From contig JAILBG010000118.1 in NCBI GenBank assembly GCA_024681215.1, positions 1 through 52,875 on the forward strand: 52,875 nucleotides of DNA. The letters run 5' to 3'. The notes under the pieces are model-generated. The model saw only the letters and a program-made list of their open reading frames with translations. It had not been told where the DNA came from and did not search any database. A program made the position numbers and the translations under genes. Shown piece by piece: positions 44,286-52,565 of this stretch. Positions within the stretch are counted from its first letter, which is position 1. Each line of letters opens with the position of its first letter. Source of the stretch: RUG563 sp024681215 (GTDB lineage: Bacteria; Bacillota; Clostridia; Christensenellales; Aristaeellaceae).

Positions 44286-44981
44286 ATGAAAAAACGCACG
44301 CTTTCCAGCATCCTCAGCCTGGCGCTGGTCGCGATGTGCCTGCTGCCGGTGCTGGCGCAGGCAGAGGAATACGCCACCGTGCAGGGCGGCGGACTGAACC
44401 TGCGGGAAAAGGCGGACCTGAACGCCAAGGTGCTGGGCCAGTACTGGACGGGCACCTGGGTGGAGATCGTGGAAAAGGGCGAGGAATGGTGCAAGGTGAA
44501 GGTGGCCGGCAAGGATGGCTACATGATGAGCAAGTTCCTCAAGGCCGCGGAGGCGGACAGAAAAATGTACGTGCGCACCAACACCGGCATCGGCCTGAAC
44601 CTGCGCAAGGGCCCCGGCACCAATACCGCCATCATCACGTCCTTCCCCATCGACACGGAAGTGACCGTGCTGGAAAAGGGCAAGGGCTGGTATAAGGTGA
44701 AGGTGGGCTGCTACGAAGGGTACATGGCCAGCGCGTACCTGTCTGCGAGCAAAGCCCCGGCCTATACGAAGCCCCTGGACGCCCCCGTGACCGCCACCAT
44801 GAAGAACATCAACGGCGGCAAGGTGGTGAATTTCCGCCTGTATCCCGGCATGAAAACCAAAATCATCCAGGCGTATCCCGTGGGCACCCAGGTAAAGGTG
44901 CTGGAAAAGGGCGAGCTGTGGTGCAAGGTGGAAATCGAAGGCAAAATCGGGTATGTAAGCACCTATATGCTGAAGTTCTGA
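44286..44981 (+). CDS. Secreted protein with three SH3 domains
   Basis: A 231-residue exported protein consisting of a signal peptide (about 1-26, ending LAQA) and three bacterial SH3 domains at about 28-85, 95-152 and 166-230. Each carries the GLNLREKADLNAKVLGQY / GLNLRKGPGTNTAIITSF type of strand and ends in GYM- or GYVS-like sequence. Such domains bind peptidoglycan or wall peptides, and no catalytic domain is attached. The ATG at 44286 follows AAAGGAGG. It is followed by a strong terminator and stands alone. Confidence 0.9.
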   Translation: MKKRTLSSILSLALVAMCLLPVLAQAEEYATVQGGGLNLREKADLNAKVLGQYWTGTWVEIVEKGEEWCKVKVAGKDGYMMSKFLKAAEADRKMYVRTNTGIGLNLRKGPGTNTAIITSFPIDTEVTVLEKGKGWYKVKVGCYEGYMASAYLSASKAPAYTKPLDAPVTATMKNINGGKVVNFRLYPGMKTKIIQAYPVGTQVKVLEKGELWCKVEIEGKIGYVSTYMLKF

Positions 44982-45031
44982 CGATAACAGACCGTATTCT
45001 GTTTCAAGGCATGCCTTGACCGCGAACAGAG

Positions 45032-45066
45032 AGGCCGCGTCCCAGCAAGAGACGCGGCCTTTTTGC
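45032..45066 (+). terminator. Intrinsic terminator of the SH3 gene
   Basis: AGGCCGCGTC (45032-45041) pairs with GACGCGGCCT (45051-45060), followed by five T. Confidence 0.88.
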
Positions 45067-45092
45067 GATGGATCATTCTTTCCGGAGCAGGC

Positions 45093-45779
45093 TTATTCGG
45101 CCGGTGGAATCGGGGCGATCTGCCCTTCGTCCATCCTGTACAGCCTGTCGGCATAGTGAAAAGCGTCGTTTTCGTGGGTGACGATAAAGACGGCCTTTCC
45201 CTGCTCGCGGACGTATGCCTGGAACGCGGATAAAACCAGGCGGGTGTTTTCATCGTCCAGGTCGCCGGTGGGCTCGTCGGCAAAGAGGATGTCGGGAGAT
45301 TGGGCCAGCGCGCGGACGATGGCCATGCGGCGGAGCTCGCCGCCGGAAAGCTCCGCGGGGCGGGCGTCCCGAAGGGGCGCGATGCCCAGCCGTTCCATCC
45401 ATTGCAGCGCGTTTTCCGCCGGAAGGGGCCTTCCATACAGCTTCGCCGGCAGCAGGATGTTTTCCAGCACGGTCAGGGTGTCCACGGTGCTGCGGCCCTG
45501 GGGCACCGCGCCGATCCTTTCGCTGCGCAGGCGGGAAAGGGCCCGGTCGTCCAGGCTGTACAGATCGGCGCCGTCGAAATACACTTTGCCTTCCGTGGGC
45601 GTCAGCAATCCGGAAAGCATATGCAGCAGCGTGGTTTTGCCGCTGCCGCTGCGGCCCGTGAGCACGGCGACCTCCCCGGCCGCGATTTCAAGGGTGACAG
45701 GCTTTACGGCGTAAAAATAATTGGCGGCGCCCGTATTGCGGAAATAGCGCTTGGCGATTTTTTCAGCTTTCACGGTCAT
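45093..45779 (-). CDS. ABC transporter ATPase (MacB/LolD type), last gene of iron cluster
   Basis: A 228-residue ATPase with Walker A GRSGSGKTT near residue 42, the Q-loop GAVPQGRS, the signature ELSGGELRR, Walker B ILFADEPTGDLD and the switch His in VTHEND. It starts one base after the stop of the adjacent FtsX-type permease and is its obvious partner. By position it is the final gene of the P19-type iron-uptake cluster, whose genes all read toward it. Confidence 0.92.
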   Translation of the reverse strand: MTVKAEKIAKRYFRNTGAANYFYAVKPVTLEIAAGEVAVLTGRSGSGKTTLLHMLSGLLTPTEGKVYFDGADLYSLDDRALSRLRSERIGAVPQGRSTVDTLTVLENILLPAKLYGRPLPAENALQWMERLGIAPLRDARPAELSGGELRRMAIVRALAQSPDILFADEPTGDLDDENTRLVLSAFQAYVREQGKAVFIVTHENDAFHYADRLYRMDEGQIAPIPPAE

Positions 45780-45780
45780 A

Positions 45781-46980
45781 TCAGTTTCCCTCCCGCAGAA
45801 CCGTGCCGGGATCGACGCGGCTCAGGCGATACGCCGCCAGAACGCTGGAAAGCGCGGCCACGGCCACGGACAGCAGGACCGTCCCCGCCGCCAGCAGCAG
45901 CGCTTTGCCTGCGTCCGGCATCAGATAGGGCAGCTTCAGGGCGCTTTCGATGAGCTGGGCGAAGGGGAAAAGCAGCGCCGCCGCGAGGCTCACGCCGATC
46001 AGTCCCCCCAGCAGCCCGCACAGGGACGATTCCAGCAGCACCATCCGCGCAAGCATCCTCCGGGACGCGCCCACCAGCCGCAGCACGGCAAATTCCCTGG
46101 CCCGCTCCCGGGTGATCAGCACGAAGGCCAGCAGCAGGATGATGAACGCCAGCGCCCAGACCGCCGCGATCAGCACCGTCACCGTGCGGCTGACGCCCGC
46201 CAGGCTGTCGGATACGCCGGTGATCATGCTGCGGGTGCGCACGGCGGTGACCTTGCGGATCCGCCCGTTCAGCCGGCTGCTGACGGCGTCGATGTCATAC
46301 CCGTCCCGGACCTTCACATACACGGCGGAAATCACGGAATCCCCGCTTTCGATCCTGTGGCTGACGCCCTTTTCCTCCGCGGCGGAAAGCAACGCGTTCA
46401 TGGTGTTCATATTGCAGTATACCGCCGTATCCAGCCCGGTGCCGGTGGCCTCCAGGCGGGCTACCACCTTGCACCGCTGCTCATAGATGCGGATGATCTC
46501 GCCTATGCCCGCCTCCACCTTGCAGCCCACCGCCACGTCCATATCGCTAAGCTCCCGCTTCAGGCTCCGGGCGATCCAGGGCTGCACGGTGAAGTCCTTT
46601 TCCGGGTCGATGCCGATCACCTGGATCTTGATGGAGCAGCAGTCGGCCTTCAGGGAAGCCAGGAAGGTTTGCGGCGCGGCCTTTTCCACGCCTTCCGTCT
46701 CCAGCGCTTTGTCCAGAACGGAGGCGTCCATGTAAAACGCGCCGGTGGTGCCTTGCAGGAACATGTTCTGAAAGCTCACCTTGCTCTGGGCTTCGGAGGG
46801 CACCAGGATGATGTCCGCCCCCAGGCGGGCTTCCAGGCTGTCAAGGCCCCTGCGCAGGGACAGCACCACCACCGACCCGCCGAATACCGCCAGGGCCAGG
46901 AAAGCGGTGAGCAGGGCCAGCGTCCACGTGCGCCCGGGCTTGCGAAGCAGGTTTTTGACCGACAGGGAAAAGTGATTCAT
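45781..46980 (-). CDS. FtsX/MacB-type ABC permease (third permease of the cluster)
   Basis: A 399-residue permease with the MacB arrangement: one N-terminal helix (about 19-42), a large extracytoplasmic domain (about 45-270) and three C-terminal helices. The last part includes EFAVLRLVGASRRMLARMV, typical of FtsX permeases. The ATG at 46980 overlaps the DUF4418 gene stop (ATGA), so they are translationally coupled. The frame extends upstream to 47262, but that part lies inside the DUF4418 gene. It pairs with the ATPase one base downstream. Confidence 0.9.
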   Translation of the reverse strand: MNHFSLSVKNLLRKPGRTWTLALLTAFLALAVFGGSVVVLSLRRGLDSLEARLGADIILVPSEAQSKVSFQNMFLQGTTGAFYMDASVLDKALETEGVEKAAPQTFLASLKADCCSIKIQVIGIDPEKDFTVQPWIARSLKRELSDMDVAVGCKVEAGIGEIIRIYEQRCKVVARLEATGTGLDTAVYCNMNTMNALLSAAEEKGVSHRIESGDSVISAVYVKVRDGYDIDAVSSRLNGRIRKVTAVRTRSMITGVSDSLAGVSRTVTVLIAAVWALAFIILLLAFVLITRERAREFAVLRLVGASRRMLARMVLLESSLCGLLGGLIGVSLAAALLFPFAQLIESALKLPYLMPDAGKALLLAAGTVLLSVAVAALSSVLAAYRLSRVDPGTVLREGN

Positions 46981-47378
46981 GGCCGCTTTCCTTCCTTCGC
47001 GCTGAGGATCACGCCGAGCAGGGCGCACAGCAGCGCCGCGGAAAACAAGATCATCATGGCGGGCTGCATCACCATCCGGCACCGCATGGTGCTCATCCGG
47101 CAAAGATCGATCAGCGTGCCCGGGGTCAGGATGCCCAGGGCGCACACGGGCAGGCTGCCGAGATAAACGCCCAGGCGGGCGCGCTTCAGGCACAGAACGA
47201 ATGCCGCCATGACGCCCAGAGAGCAGCCCAGCCCCAGCAGCATTTGCCCCGCCCAGTGGCACGGGCCGAAGGAGCCGTCCTCGTGGACGCAGGGGGACAG
47301 GAAGGTTTGGCTGCCAAGGATAATGACAACTGAAAGAATCAATAGGATGATTGCGGGAATCATCTGTTTTTTCATCAA
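46977..47378 (-). CDS. DUF4418-type four-helix membrane protein
   Basis: A 133-residue membrane protein with four hydrophobic helices. Between helices 1 and 2 it has FLSPCVHEDGSFGPCHWAGQ, and a MRCRMVMQPAM block lies before helix 4, matching what I recall of DUF4418. Members of that family tend to sit beside ABC permeases of P19-type iron clusters. The conserved Cys/His residues outside or within the membrane suggest metal or redox chemistry, but no activity is established. Translation is coupled to the next permease. Confidence 0.78.
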   Translation of the reverse strand: MMKKQMIPAIILLILSVVIILGSQTFLSPCVHEDGSFGPCHWAGQMLLGLGCSLGVMAAFVLCLKRARLGVYLGSLPVCALGILTPGTLIDLCRMSTMRCRMVMQPAMMILFSAALLCALLGVILSAKEGKRP

Positions 47379-47394
47379 AATTTCCTCCTCAGAC

Positions 47395-47455
47395 GGCTTT
47401 CTTGGAAGGGGTGCAGGGGGACCCGTTTTTTGGCCTCCAAAGAACGGTTCCCCCT
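47395..47455 (-). repeat. Iron-cluster hairpin repeat, copy 1
   Basis: On the minus strand GGGGGAACCGTTCTTTGG pairs with CCAAAAAACGGGTCCCCC, and a tail reading CCCCTTCCAAGAAAGCC follows. It lies between the ATPase and DUF4418 genes. It is one of four related units, at 47395, 49631, 50982 and 52487. Confidence 0.75.
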
Positions 47456-47459
47456 GATG

Positions 47460-48134
47460 TCACTTCCCGAAGTTTTCGTTGATCACTTCCCGCGCCACCT
47501 TGCCGTGCTCCAGCACGATGGTGCGCTGGGCGGCGTCGGCCACCTCGGGGTCGTGGGTGACGACGATGAGGGTGGTGCCCTCCCGATGGAGCTGGGCGAA
47601 CAGATCCAGCACGATGTTTTCGTTGGCCTCGTCCAGATTGCCGGTGGGTTCGTCCGCCAGGATCAGCTCGGGGTGATTGATCAGCGCCCGGGCGACGCAG
47701 ACGCGCTGCTGTTCGCCGCCGGAAAGCTGGCTGGGCAGGTGCCGGGCGCGCTCGCGCAGGCCCACGCGGTCCAGAGCCTCCAGGGCTTCCTCTTCATCGG
47801 GCATGGAATGATAGTATTGGGACACCATCACGTTTTCCACGGCGGTCAGGTAATTGACCATGTGGAACTGCTGGAAGATCAATCCGATCTTGTCCCGGCG
47901 GATATCGGTCAGCTTCTTGCTGCTCTCCTTGGATATGTCGACGCCGTCCAGCAGCACTTCGCCCGCGGTGGGCTTATCCATGCAGCCGATAATGTTCATC
48001 ATGGTGCTTTTGCCGCTGCCGGAGGGCCCCATGATGGCCACCCATTCGCCCTGATCCACATGGATGCTCACGCTGTCCAGCGCCTTCAGCTCGCCGTAGA
48101 TCTTCGATACGTTTTTCAGTTCCAATAAGCTCAT
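47460..48134 (-). CDS. ABC transporter ATPase (MacB/LolD type)
   Basis: A 224-residue ATPase with Walker A GPSGSGKST near residue 37, the Q-loop IFQQFHMVNYLTAVENV, the signature LSGGEQQRV, Walker B ILADEPTGNLD and the switch His in VTHDPEVA. It starts four bases after the FMN-domain permease gene. With the two upstream permeases it corresponds to the permease-permease-ATPase set found beside p19 and ftr1 in Campylobacter jejuni (Cj1661-Cj1663). Confidence 0.93.
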   Translation of the reverse strand: MSLLELKNVSKIYGELKALDSVSIHVDQGEWVAIMGPSGSGKSTMMNIIGCMDKPTAGEVLLDGVDISKESSKKLTDIRRDKIGLIFQQFHMVNYLTAVENVMVSQYYHSMPDEEEALEALDRVGLRERARHLPSQLSGGEQQRVCVARALINHPELILADEPTGNLDEANENIVLDLFAQLHREGTTLIVVTHDPEVADAAQRTIVLEHGKVAREVINENFGK

Positions 48135-48138
48135 GATG

Positions 48139-49599
48139 TTATTCTCCTTTCAGAACGATGGCGGGATCGATGGCCACGGCGCGCTTGATGGGCAGCAGGC
48201 AGGAGACCGCCGCGATGGCCATGGATACGAGGATGGCGGCGGGCAGCAGCAGGGGCTGGAAGGTGATGGACGAGCCGAATACGTTGACGCTCACCACCTG
48301 GGCGAACGCGAAGCCCAGGACGGCCCCAATCACGCCGCCCAGCAGCCCCAGGAACAGCCCTTCGCCCAAAAACTCCGCCCGGATAGAGCCGTCCGACGCG
48401 CCCAGGGCTTTGCGCAGGCCGATCTCCCGCCTGCGCTCGGAAACCACCGCCATCATGGTGGTGCTGACGCAGATCATGGTGAGCAGCAGCACCACCAGCG
48501 TGACCAGGAACACCAGCGCCGTCAGCTTTTCCAGCACCGACGCTTCGGAGCGCGCCACGCGCTTGACCAGCCTGGCCTGGACGCTGCCGCTGTTTTCGGT
48601 GATGGCGTCGGCATAGGCTTCCAGCTGATCCACGCCCGCGGAAACGGAAAGCTCCGCCACGTCCAATTTGTCTTCGCCCGTCATGGCCTCCATGTCCTGC
48701 AGGGAGAGGAACACATAGCCCTCCTCCTCGCCGCCGGTGGTCAGGATGCCGGCGACGGTGAAGGACTGCGTTTTGGGGCGGGCGGAAACCGTCGCTTCCG
48801 TGGCCTTGTTCAGCGCTTCCACCACCGCGCCCGACGTGACCGTGGCGCCGGTCAGCGCGTCCACGTCTTCATTCAGCGTCAGGGGCAGGGCCTTTCCGAT
48901 GAACTGCTGCAGGAACCCTTCGTCCTCCGGGATGCGCCCGCCGTATTCCTGGGTCTGGGTGGAGGCGTCCACGGAAATGGACGCGATTTTCTTTTCATCA
49001 TCCAATTCGGCGCTGACGTACACGATCCCGCCGCCGAAGCCCTCCGCTTTGCCGGACAGGGCAGCGCCGGGCACGCGGCTTTCTTCCGGGGTTTTCTCGG
49101 AAGCGCTGCCGGCCGGCTGGTAAGTCAGCTTCATGGTGGAGCCGGGCTTTACGCCCACGGTGTCCGCGATTTCCTTGCCCACCAGCACCTGGCCGCTTTC
49201 GCCGGGGTATTCGCCCTCCACGCTGAAGTAGGGGCTGGTCCTGGTGATCTCGTCAAAATCCGTGCCCGCGGCGGTGAAGGACTGCTGCCGGGTGGTCATA
49301 TCCAGCCGCACATACCGGTACGGGGCGGCGCCCACCAGCGCGTCCTCGGGGATGGCCTTAAGGGCTTCCGCCAGGCGATCGCCGTTCAGGGTTTCCCCGT
49401 CCTTGGGCAGCAGCAGCATATTCGCGCCGTAGGAACGGAACTGCGCGCCCATCTGCCGGGGCACGTCCACATAGATGGTCACAAGGCCCGCCAGGATGGT
49501 GGCCCCGATGCCGATGGAAAGAAGCGCGATCAGCATCCGGGAGCGCCGCCGCAGCAGCGACGCGGTGATCATGCGCAGGAACATTCGCCTTTTCGTCAT
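48139..49599 (-). CDS. FtsX/MacB-type ABC permease with embedded FMN-binding domain
   Basis: A 486-residue permease: N-terminal helix (about 20-42), an extracytoplasmic region of about 310 residues, and three C-terminal helices with REIGLRKALGASDGSIRAEF. Within the outer region, residues 183-267 read as an FMN_bind domain, from GFGGGIVYVSAELDDEKKIA to the flavinylation motif DALTGATVTSGAV at 248-258. The threonine of that motif is the residue to which ApbE attaches FMN in NqrC/RnfG. It starts at 49599 and is translated just before the ATPase. A redox step linked to iron uptake is the natural inference. Confidence 0.87.
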   Translation of the reverse strand: MTKRRMFLRMITASLLRRRSRMLIALLSIGIGATILAGLVTIYVDVPRQMGAQFRSYGANMLLLPKDGETLNGDRLAEALKAIPEDALVGAAPYRYVRLDMTTRQQSFTAAGTDFDEITRTSPYFSVEGEYPGESGQVLVGKEIADTVGVKPGSTMKLTYQPAGSASEKTPEESRVPGAALSGKAEGFGGGIVYVSAELDDEKKIASISVDASTQTQEYGGRIPEDEGFLQQFIGKALPLTLNEDVDALTGATVTSGAVVEALNKATEATVSARPKTQSFTVAGILTTGGEEEGYVFLSLQDMEAMTGEDKLDVAELSVSAGVDQLEAYADAITENSGSVQARLVKRVARSEASVLEKLTALVFLVTLVVLLLTMICVSTTMMAVVSERRREIGLRKALGASDGSIRAEFLGEGLFLGLLGGVIGAVLGFAFAQVVSVNVFGSSITFQPLLLPAAILVSMAIAAVSCLLPIKRAVAIDPAIVLKGE

Positions 49600-49630
49600 A
49601 AAACCTTTCTCCCTCTACATGGCTTTATAT

Positions 49631-49669
49631 GGCTTTCTCGGAAGGGGTCCGTGGAAATGCTCCGTCCCC
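49631..49669 (-). repeat. Iron-cluster hairpin repeat, copy 2 (partial)
   Basis: The plus strand reads GGCTTTCTCGGAAGGGG followed by a shortened arm, TCCGTGGAAATGCTCCG. It carries the constant tail of the family but only part of the hairpin. It lies between the two permease genes and ends at the stop of the upstream one. Confidence 0.6.
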
Positions 49670-50965
49670 TCACCGTCCTCCGTGCAGCACCTCCGCGGGC
49701 CGCAGCCGCAGGATCTGCCGGATGGCTGGCAGGCTGCCCGCCACGGTGACCAGGAAAATCAGCCCCGCCACAATGGGCGCGACCCGGGGATTCATGTCGA
49801 TGGACGATCCGAATACGCTGTGCCCGATGAGCTGCGCGAAGCCGAAGCCCAGGAAATATCCGGCCCCGAAGCCTACCAGGGCGGTGATCAGGATCTCCGT
49901 CATCACCACGCCGGTGATGGAATGGTCCCGCGCGCCGATGGCCTTGAGCAGGCCGATTTCCTGGCTGCGCTCCATGACAGAGGCGGTGACCAGGTTGGAG
50001 ATGCCCAGGGCCGAGCCGATCAGGCTCAGGGCGGTGATCAGGATCATGAGCAGCTTGGTTTTATCCAGGATCGTGCCCTCGCTTTCGGCCACCTTGCGCA
50101 CGGCGCTGGCCACGGAGCCGGTGATGACCTCCTGGATCTGATAGCAGATGGCGCTGACGTAAGCCGTGCAGTACCAGGTTTCATAGTCGCGGCTGGACAA
50201 CGCGGCGGGGTTGCGGGCCGCCCGGCGGGCCAGGTCGTTATCCGGGGTGGTGAGGGCGGAGACTTCGATGGAGGCCACCATGTTTTCCCGGCCGGTCAGG
50301 GCCTGCACGGAATCCAGGATGGCGAAAATCTGTTCGTCCTCGTCGCCGCCCGCGTCGTAGATGCCGGCGATGGTCACGTCTTTTTCGCCCTGGGAAGCGG
50401 CGATGTGCACGGTGTCGCCCGCGTGCCAGCCCATTTTCTGCGCCAGAAGCGCCCCCACCATGATTTCGGAAGCGGCGTTCTCGTCCTTTTCATCCAGCCA
50501 GCGGCCTTCCGTCACATCCCACCAGGACCGCATGCCCACCACGCCCGCGTCCAGGCTTTCGCCGGTGGGCAGATCCAGATGATGGTTGAACCAGGTGCCG
50601 GTCAGCTTGACCTGGCTTCCGTCCGGCAGTGTTGCCTGCGCGTCCAGGAAGGGCGTAAAGTCCACGATGTTGAAGGCCCAGAAGATGGTTTTGAGCCTGC
50701 CCAGCTCGTCTTCCCGCAGGTAAGCGGCGTTCAGGGAATCGCCTTCGCCCACGTCGTAGATGTCGGAAAGCAGGGAGGAATCCTTGGGCTTGACGGTGAT
50801 GTTGGCCCCGTAGTTTTTCAGCTCCTTGTTCACCTTTTCTTCCACGCCCAGCACCACGTTCAGCATCCCCGTGGCCAGGGACGCGCCCAGGGCGATGGTC
50901 AGCGCGATCAGGAGCATTTTGCCCTTCTGATGGAAGAGCACGCCGCGGATCATACGGAGTAGCAT
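49670..50965 (-). CDS. FtsX/MacB-type ABC permease
   Basis: A 431-residue permease with an N-terminal helix (about 17-38), an outer domain to about residue 300, and three C-terminal helices with SQEIGLLKAIGARDHSITGV. The outer domain carries YGANITVKPKDSSLLSDI near its start, found in the same family in iron clusters, and has no FMN motif. It lies second after the DUF2318 gene and probably forms a heterodimer with the FMN-domain permease. Confidence 0.9.
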   Translation of the reverse strand: MLLRMIRGVLFHQKGKMLLIALTIALGASLATGMLNVVLGVEEKVNKELKNYGANITVKPKDSSLLSDIYDVGEGDSLNAAYLREDELGRLKTIFWAFNIVDFTPFLDAQATLPDGSQVKLTGTWFNHHLDLPTGESLDAGVVGMRSWWDVTEGRWLDEKDENAASEIMVGALLAQKMGWHAGDTVHIAASQGEKDVTIAGIYDAGGDEDEQIFAILDSVQALTGRENMVASIEVSALTTPDNDLARRAARNPAALSSRDYETWYCTAYVSAICYQIQEVITGSVASAVRKVAESEGTILDKTKLLMILITALSLIGSALGISNLVTASVMERSQEIGLLKAIGARDHSITGVVMTEILITALVGFGAGYFLGFGFAQLIGHSVFGSSIDMNPRVAPIVAGLIFLVTVAGSLPAIRQILRLRPAEVLHGGR

Positions 50966-50981
50966 GGTTTATGTCCTTTCC

Positions 50982-51040
50982 GGGGGAAACCGTTCATTGG
51001 AGGCCAAAGAATGGGTTCCCCAGGCCCATTCCAAGAAAGC
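50982..51040 (+). repeat. Iron-cluster hairpin repeat, copy 3 (inverted)
   Basis: The plus strand reads GGGGGAAACCGTTCATTGG, AGG, CCAAAGAATGGGTTCCCC, then the tail CCCATTCCAAGAAAGCC. It is the reverse orientation of copies 1, 2 and 4. A degenerate second arm, GGGGAAATTGATTCTTTGGC, follows at 51046. It lies between the permease and DUF2318 genes. Confidence 0.72.
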
Positions 51041-51088
51041 CGTATGGGGAAATTGATTCTTTGGCGAATCCGGGTTGATTCTCCCTGT

Positions 51089-52384
51089 TTAACGAAATTC
51101 TTTTTCGCCCGCGATGATATCGCTCAGCCTGAATACCAGGTTTCCGTCCTTCACTTCATACGGCATGGGGATGGGGTTGCAGCCGCCCTTGAAGCCGATG
51201 GTGTTGATGTTCATCACCACGTCGCAGCGCTTACAGATGATCTGCCCGTTGCGCTCGAAGTATCCAGCGTTGCCGCAGACCTCGCAGGCGTCCAGCCCCA
51301 CGCCGAAAGCGGCGGAATTCGGCTTCTTCACCACGATCCAGCGGACGGAGATGTTCTTTTCGGTTTTATACTCGAAGCGGTGCAGATGCCCGTCGCTGAC
51401 GTTCTCCATGGGCACCAGAACGACGCCCGCTTCCTGATCCACGGTATAGGCCTCCGGCGCGGACAGCTCCACCTGCTTCGTATCGCTGGCTTTCACTGCG
51501 GTCATGATCACGGCGCACAGGATGACGCAGATCATCACGCCCGCCGCCACCCGCCGCCAGTGCCGGTTCCGGGCTTTCAGCTTGCGCAGCTGGGCCGGAT
51601 TGTCGTATGGTTCTTTGATCGCCGTGCCCCGGTGGAACAGAAAAACGGCCAGCAGGGCGGAAATGCCCGCCGTGATCCAGGTAAACAGCATGGCGTGGTT
51701 GGCGGTGAACATCATCCATTCGCCGATCCAGCCGTACGCCGCGTCGGTGTATTTTACGGGCCATTTCAGCCATTTCGCCCGGTTCACCCAGGGTACGAAG
51801 AAACGGCCGAAGCAATACACGGCAAAGGAAAGGAGGCCGGCGTTCAGCGCCGCGGGGATCAGGCCGTAGGGCTTTATATACAGCGCGCAGCGGGAAAGCA
51901 GGCGTGAAAAGACGAGCAGCAGCACCAGCGCGCCCAGCCATCCGGCCATGCGCACCAAGTAATATGAAGACAAATATCCCTGGCCCATGGTGTTGAAGCT
52001 GAAGGGATACAGCAGCACGCCCGGCAGGGAATAGAAAATCAGCGCGGCAGACAGGAGAGAGCCCGCGGCGCAGAGGACCACGCTTCCCGCATTGAATCCG
52101 GCTGTTTCCTTCCGGCCGAATAGAACCGTCAGCACAAGGATCAGGAATGTAAGCGCCAGGATCACGGCGTAAATATAATGATTCCAGTGGCTGGAAATGA
52201 TCAGCTTGGTGTTGAATTTCACGGCGGCCAGGGCGATGGAAGCAAGAACGCCCGCGCCCAGCGCGATCCCGTGGATCAGCCGCCCTTTCCGGCCGGTCAG
52301 CTGGCAAAGAAAAACGTGCATCAGAGTGGTCAGGGCGACGGTCAGGAACAGATCCTGCGTCACCATCCAGAGATACTTGAACAC
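51089..52384 (-). CDS. DUF2318 iron-uptake membrane protein
   Basis: A 431-residue membrane protein with about eight hydrophobic helices followed by a C-terminal extracytoplasmic domain from residue 320. That domain carries CEVCGNAGYFERNGQIICKR with paired C-X2-C sites and GGCNPIPMPY. This Cys arrangement is the hallmark of DUF2318, next to p19/ftr1 in iron-uptake loci (Cj1660 in Campylobacter). It probably handles electrons or metal on the outer face. It lies between P19 and the first permease, separated by hairpin repeats on both sides. Confidence 0.88.
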   Translation of the reverse strand: MFKYLWMVTQDLFLTVALTTLMHVFLCQLTGRKGRLIHGIALGAGVLASIALAAVKFNTKLIISSHWNHYIYAVILALTFLILVLTVLFGRKETAGFNAGSVVLCAAGSLLSAALIFYSLPGVLLYPFSFNTMGQGYLSSYYLVRMAGWLGALVLLLVFSRLLSRCALYIKPYGLIPAALNAGLLSFAVYCFGRFFVPWVNRAKWLKWPVKYTDAAYGWIGEWMMFTANHAMLFTWITAGISALLAVFLFHRGTAIKEPYDNPAQLRKLKARNRHWRRVAAGVMICVILCAVIMTAVKASDTKQVELSAPEAYTVDQEAGVVLVPMENVSDGHLHRFEYKTEKNISVRWIVVKKPNSAAFGVGLDACEVCGNAGYFERNGQIICKRCDVVMNINTIGFKGGCNPIPMPYEVKDGNLVFRLSDIIAGEKEFR

Positions 52385-52425
52385 GGTAAAACCCCCGTAT
52401 GATCAAAGTGGATAAACGCGCGCAA

Positions 52426-52462
52426 TGCTGGCATGTCCTCCCCCGCGGAAGACATGCCAGCA
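52426..52462 (-). other. Perfect 12-bp hairpin in the P19-DUF2318 gap
   Basis: TGCTGGCATGTC (52426-52437) and GACATGCCAGCA (52451-52462) are exact complements with a 13-base loop. No T-run follows, so it looks like an RNA stability, processing or protein-binding site in the leader of DUF2318. Confidence 0.6.
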
Positions 52463-52486
52463 ATCGCTGAAGGTCATACCCATTGC

Positions 52487-52542
52487 GCTTTCTCGGAAGG
52501 GGCCCGGGGAAACCGTTCTTTGGCTTTTTAGAGCGGTTTCCC
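52487..52542 (-). repeat. Iron-cluster hairpin repeat, copy 4
   Basis: The plus strand reads GCTTTCTCGGAAGGGG, then GGGGAAACCGTTC, a loop, and GAGCGGTTTCCC. It has the same orientation as copies 1 and 2. It lies immediately downstream of the P19 gene. Confidence 0.72.
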
Positions 52543-52565
52543 AAGAAATCCCCGTTTTTCCGTTC

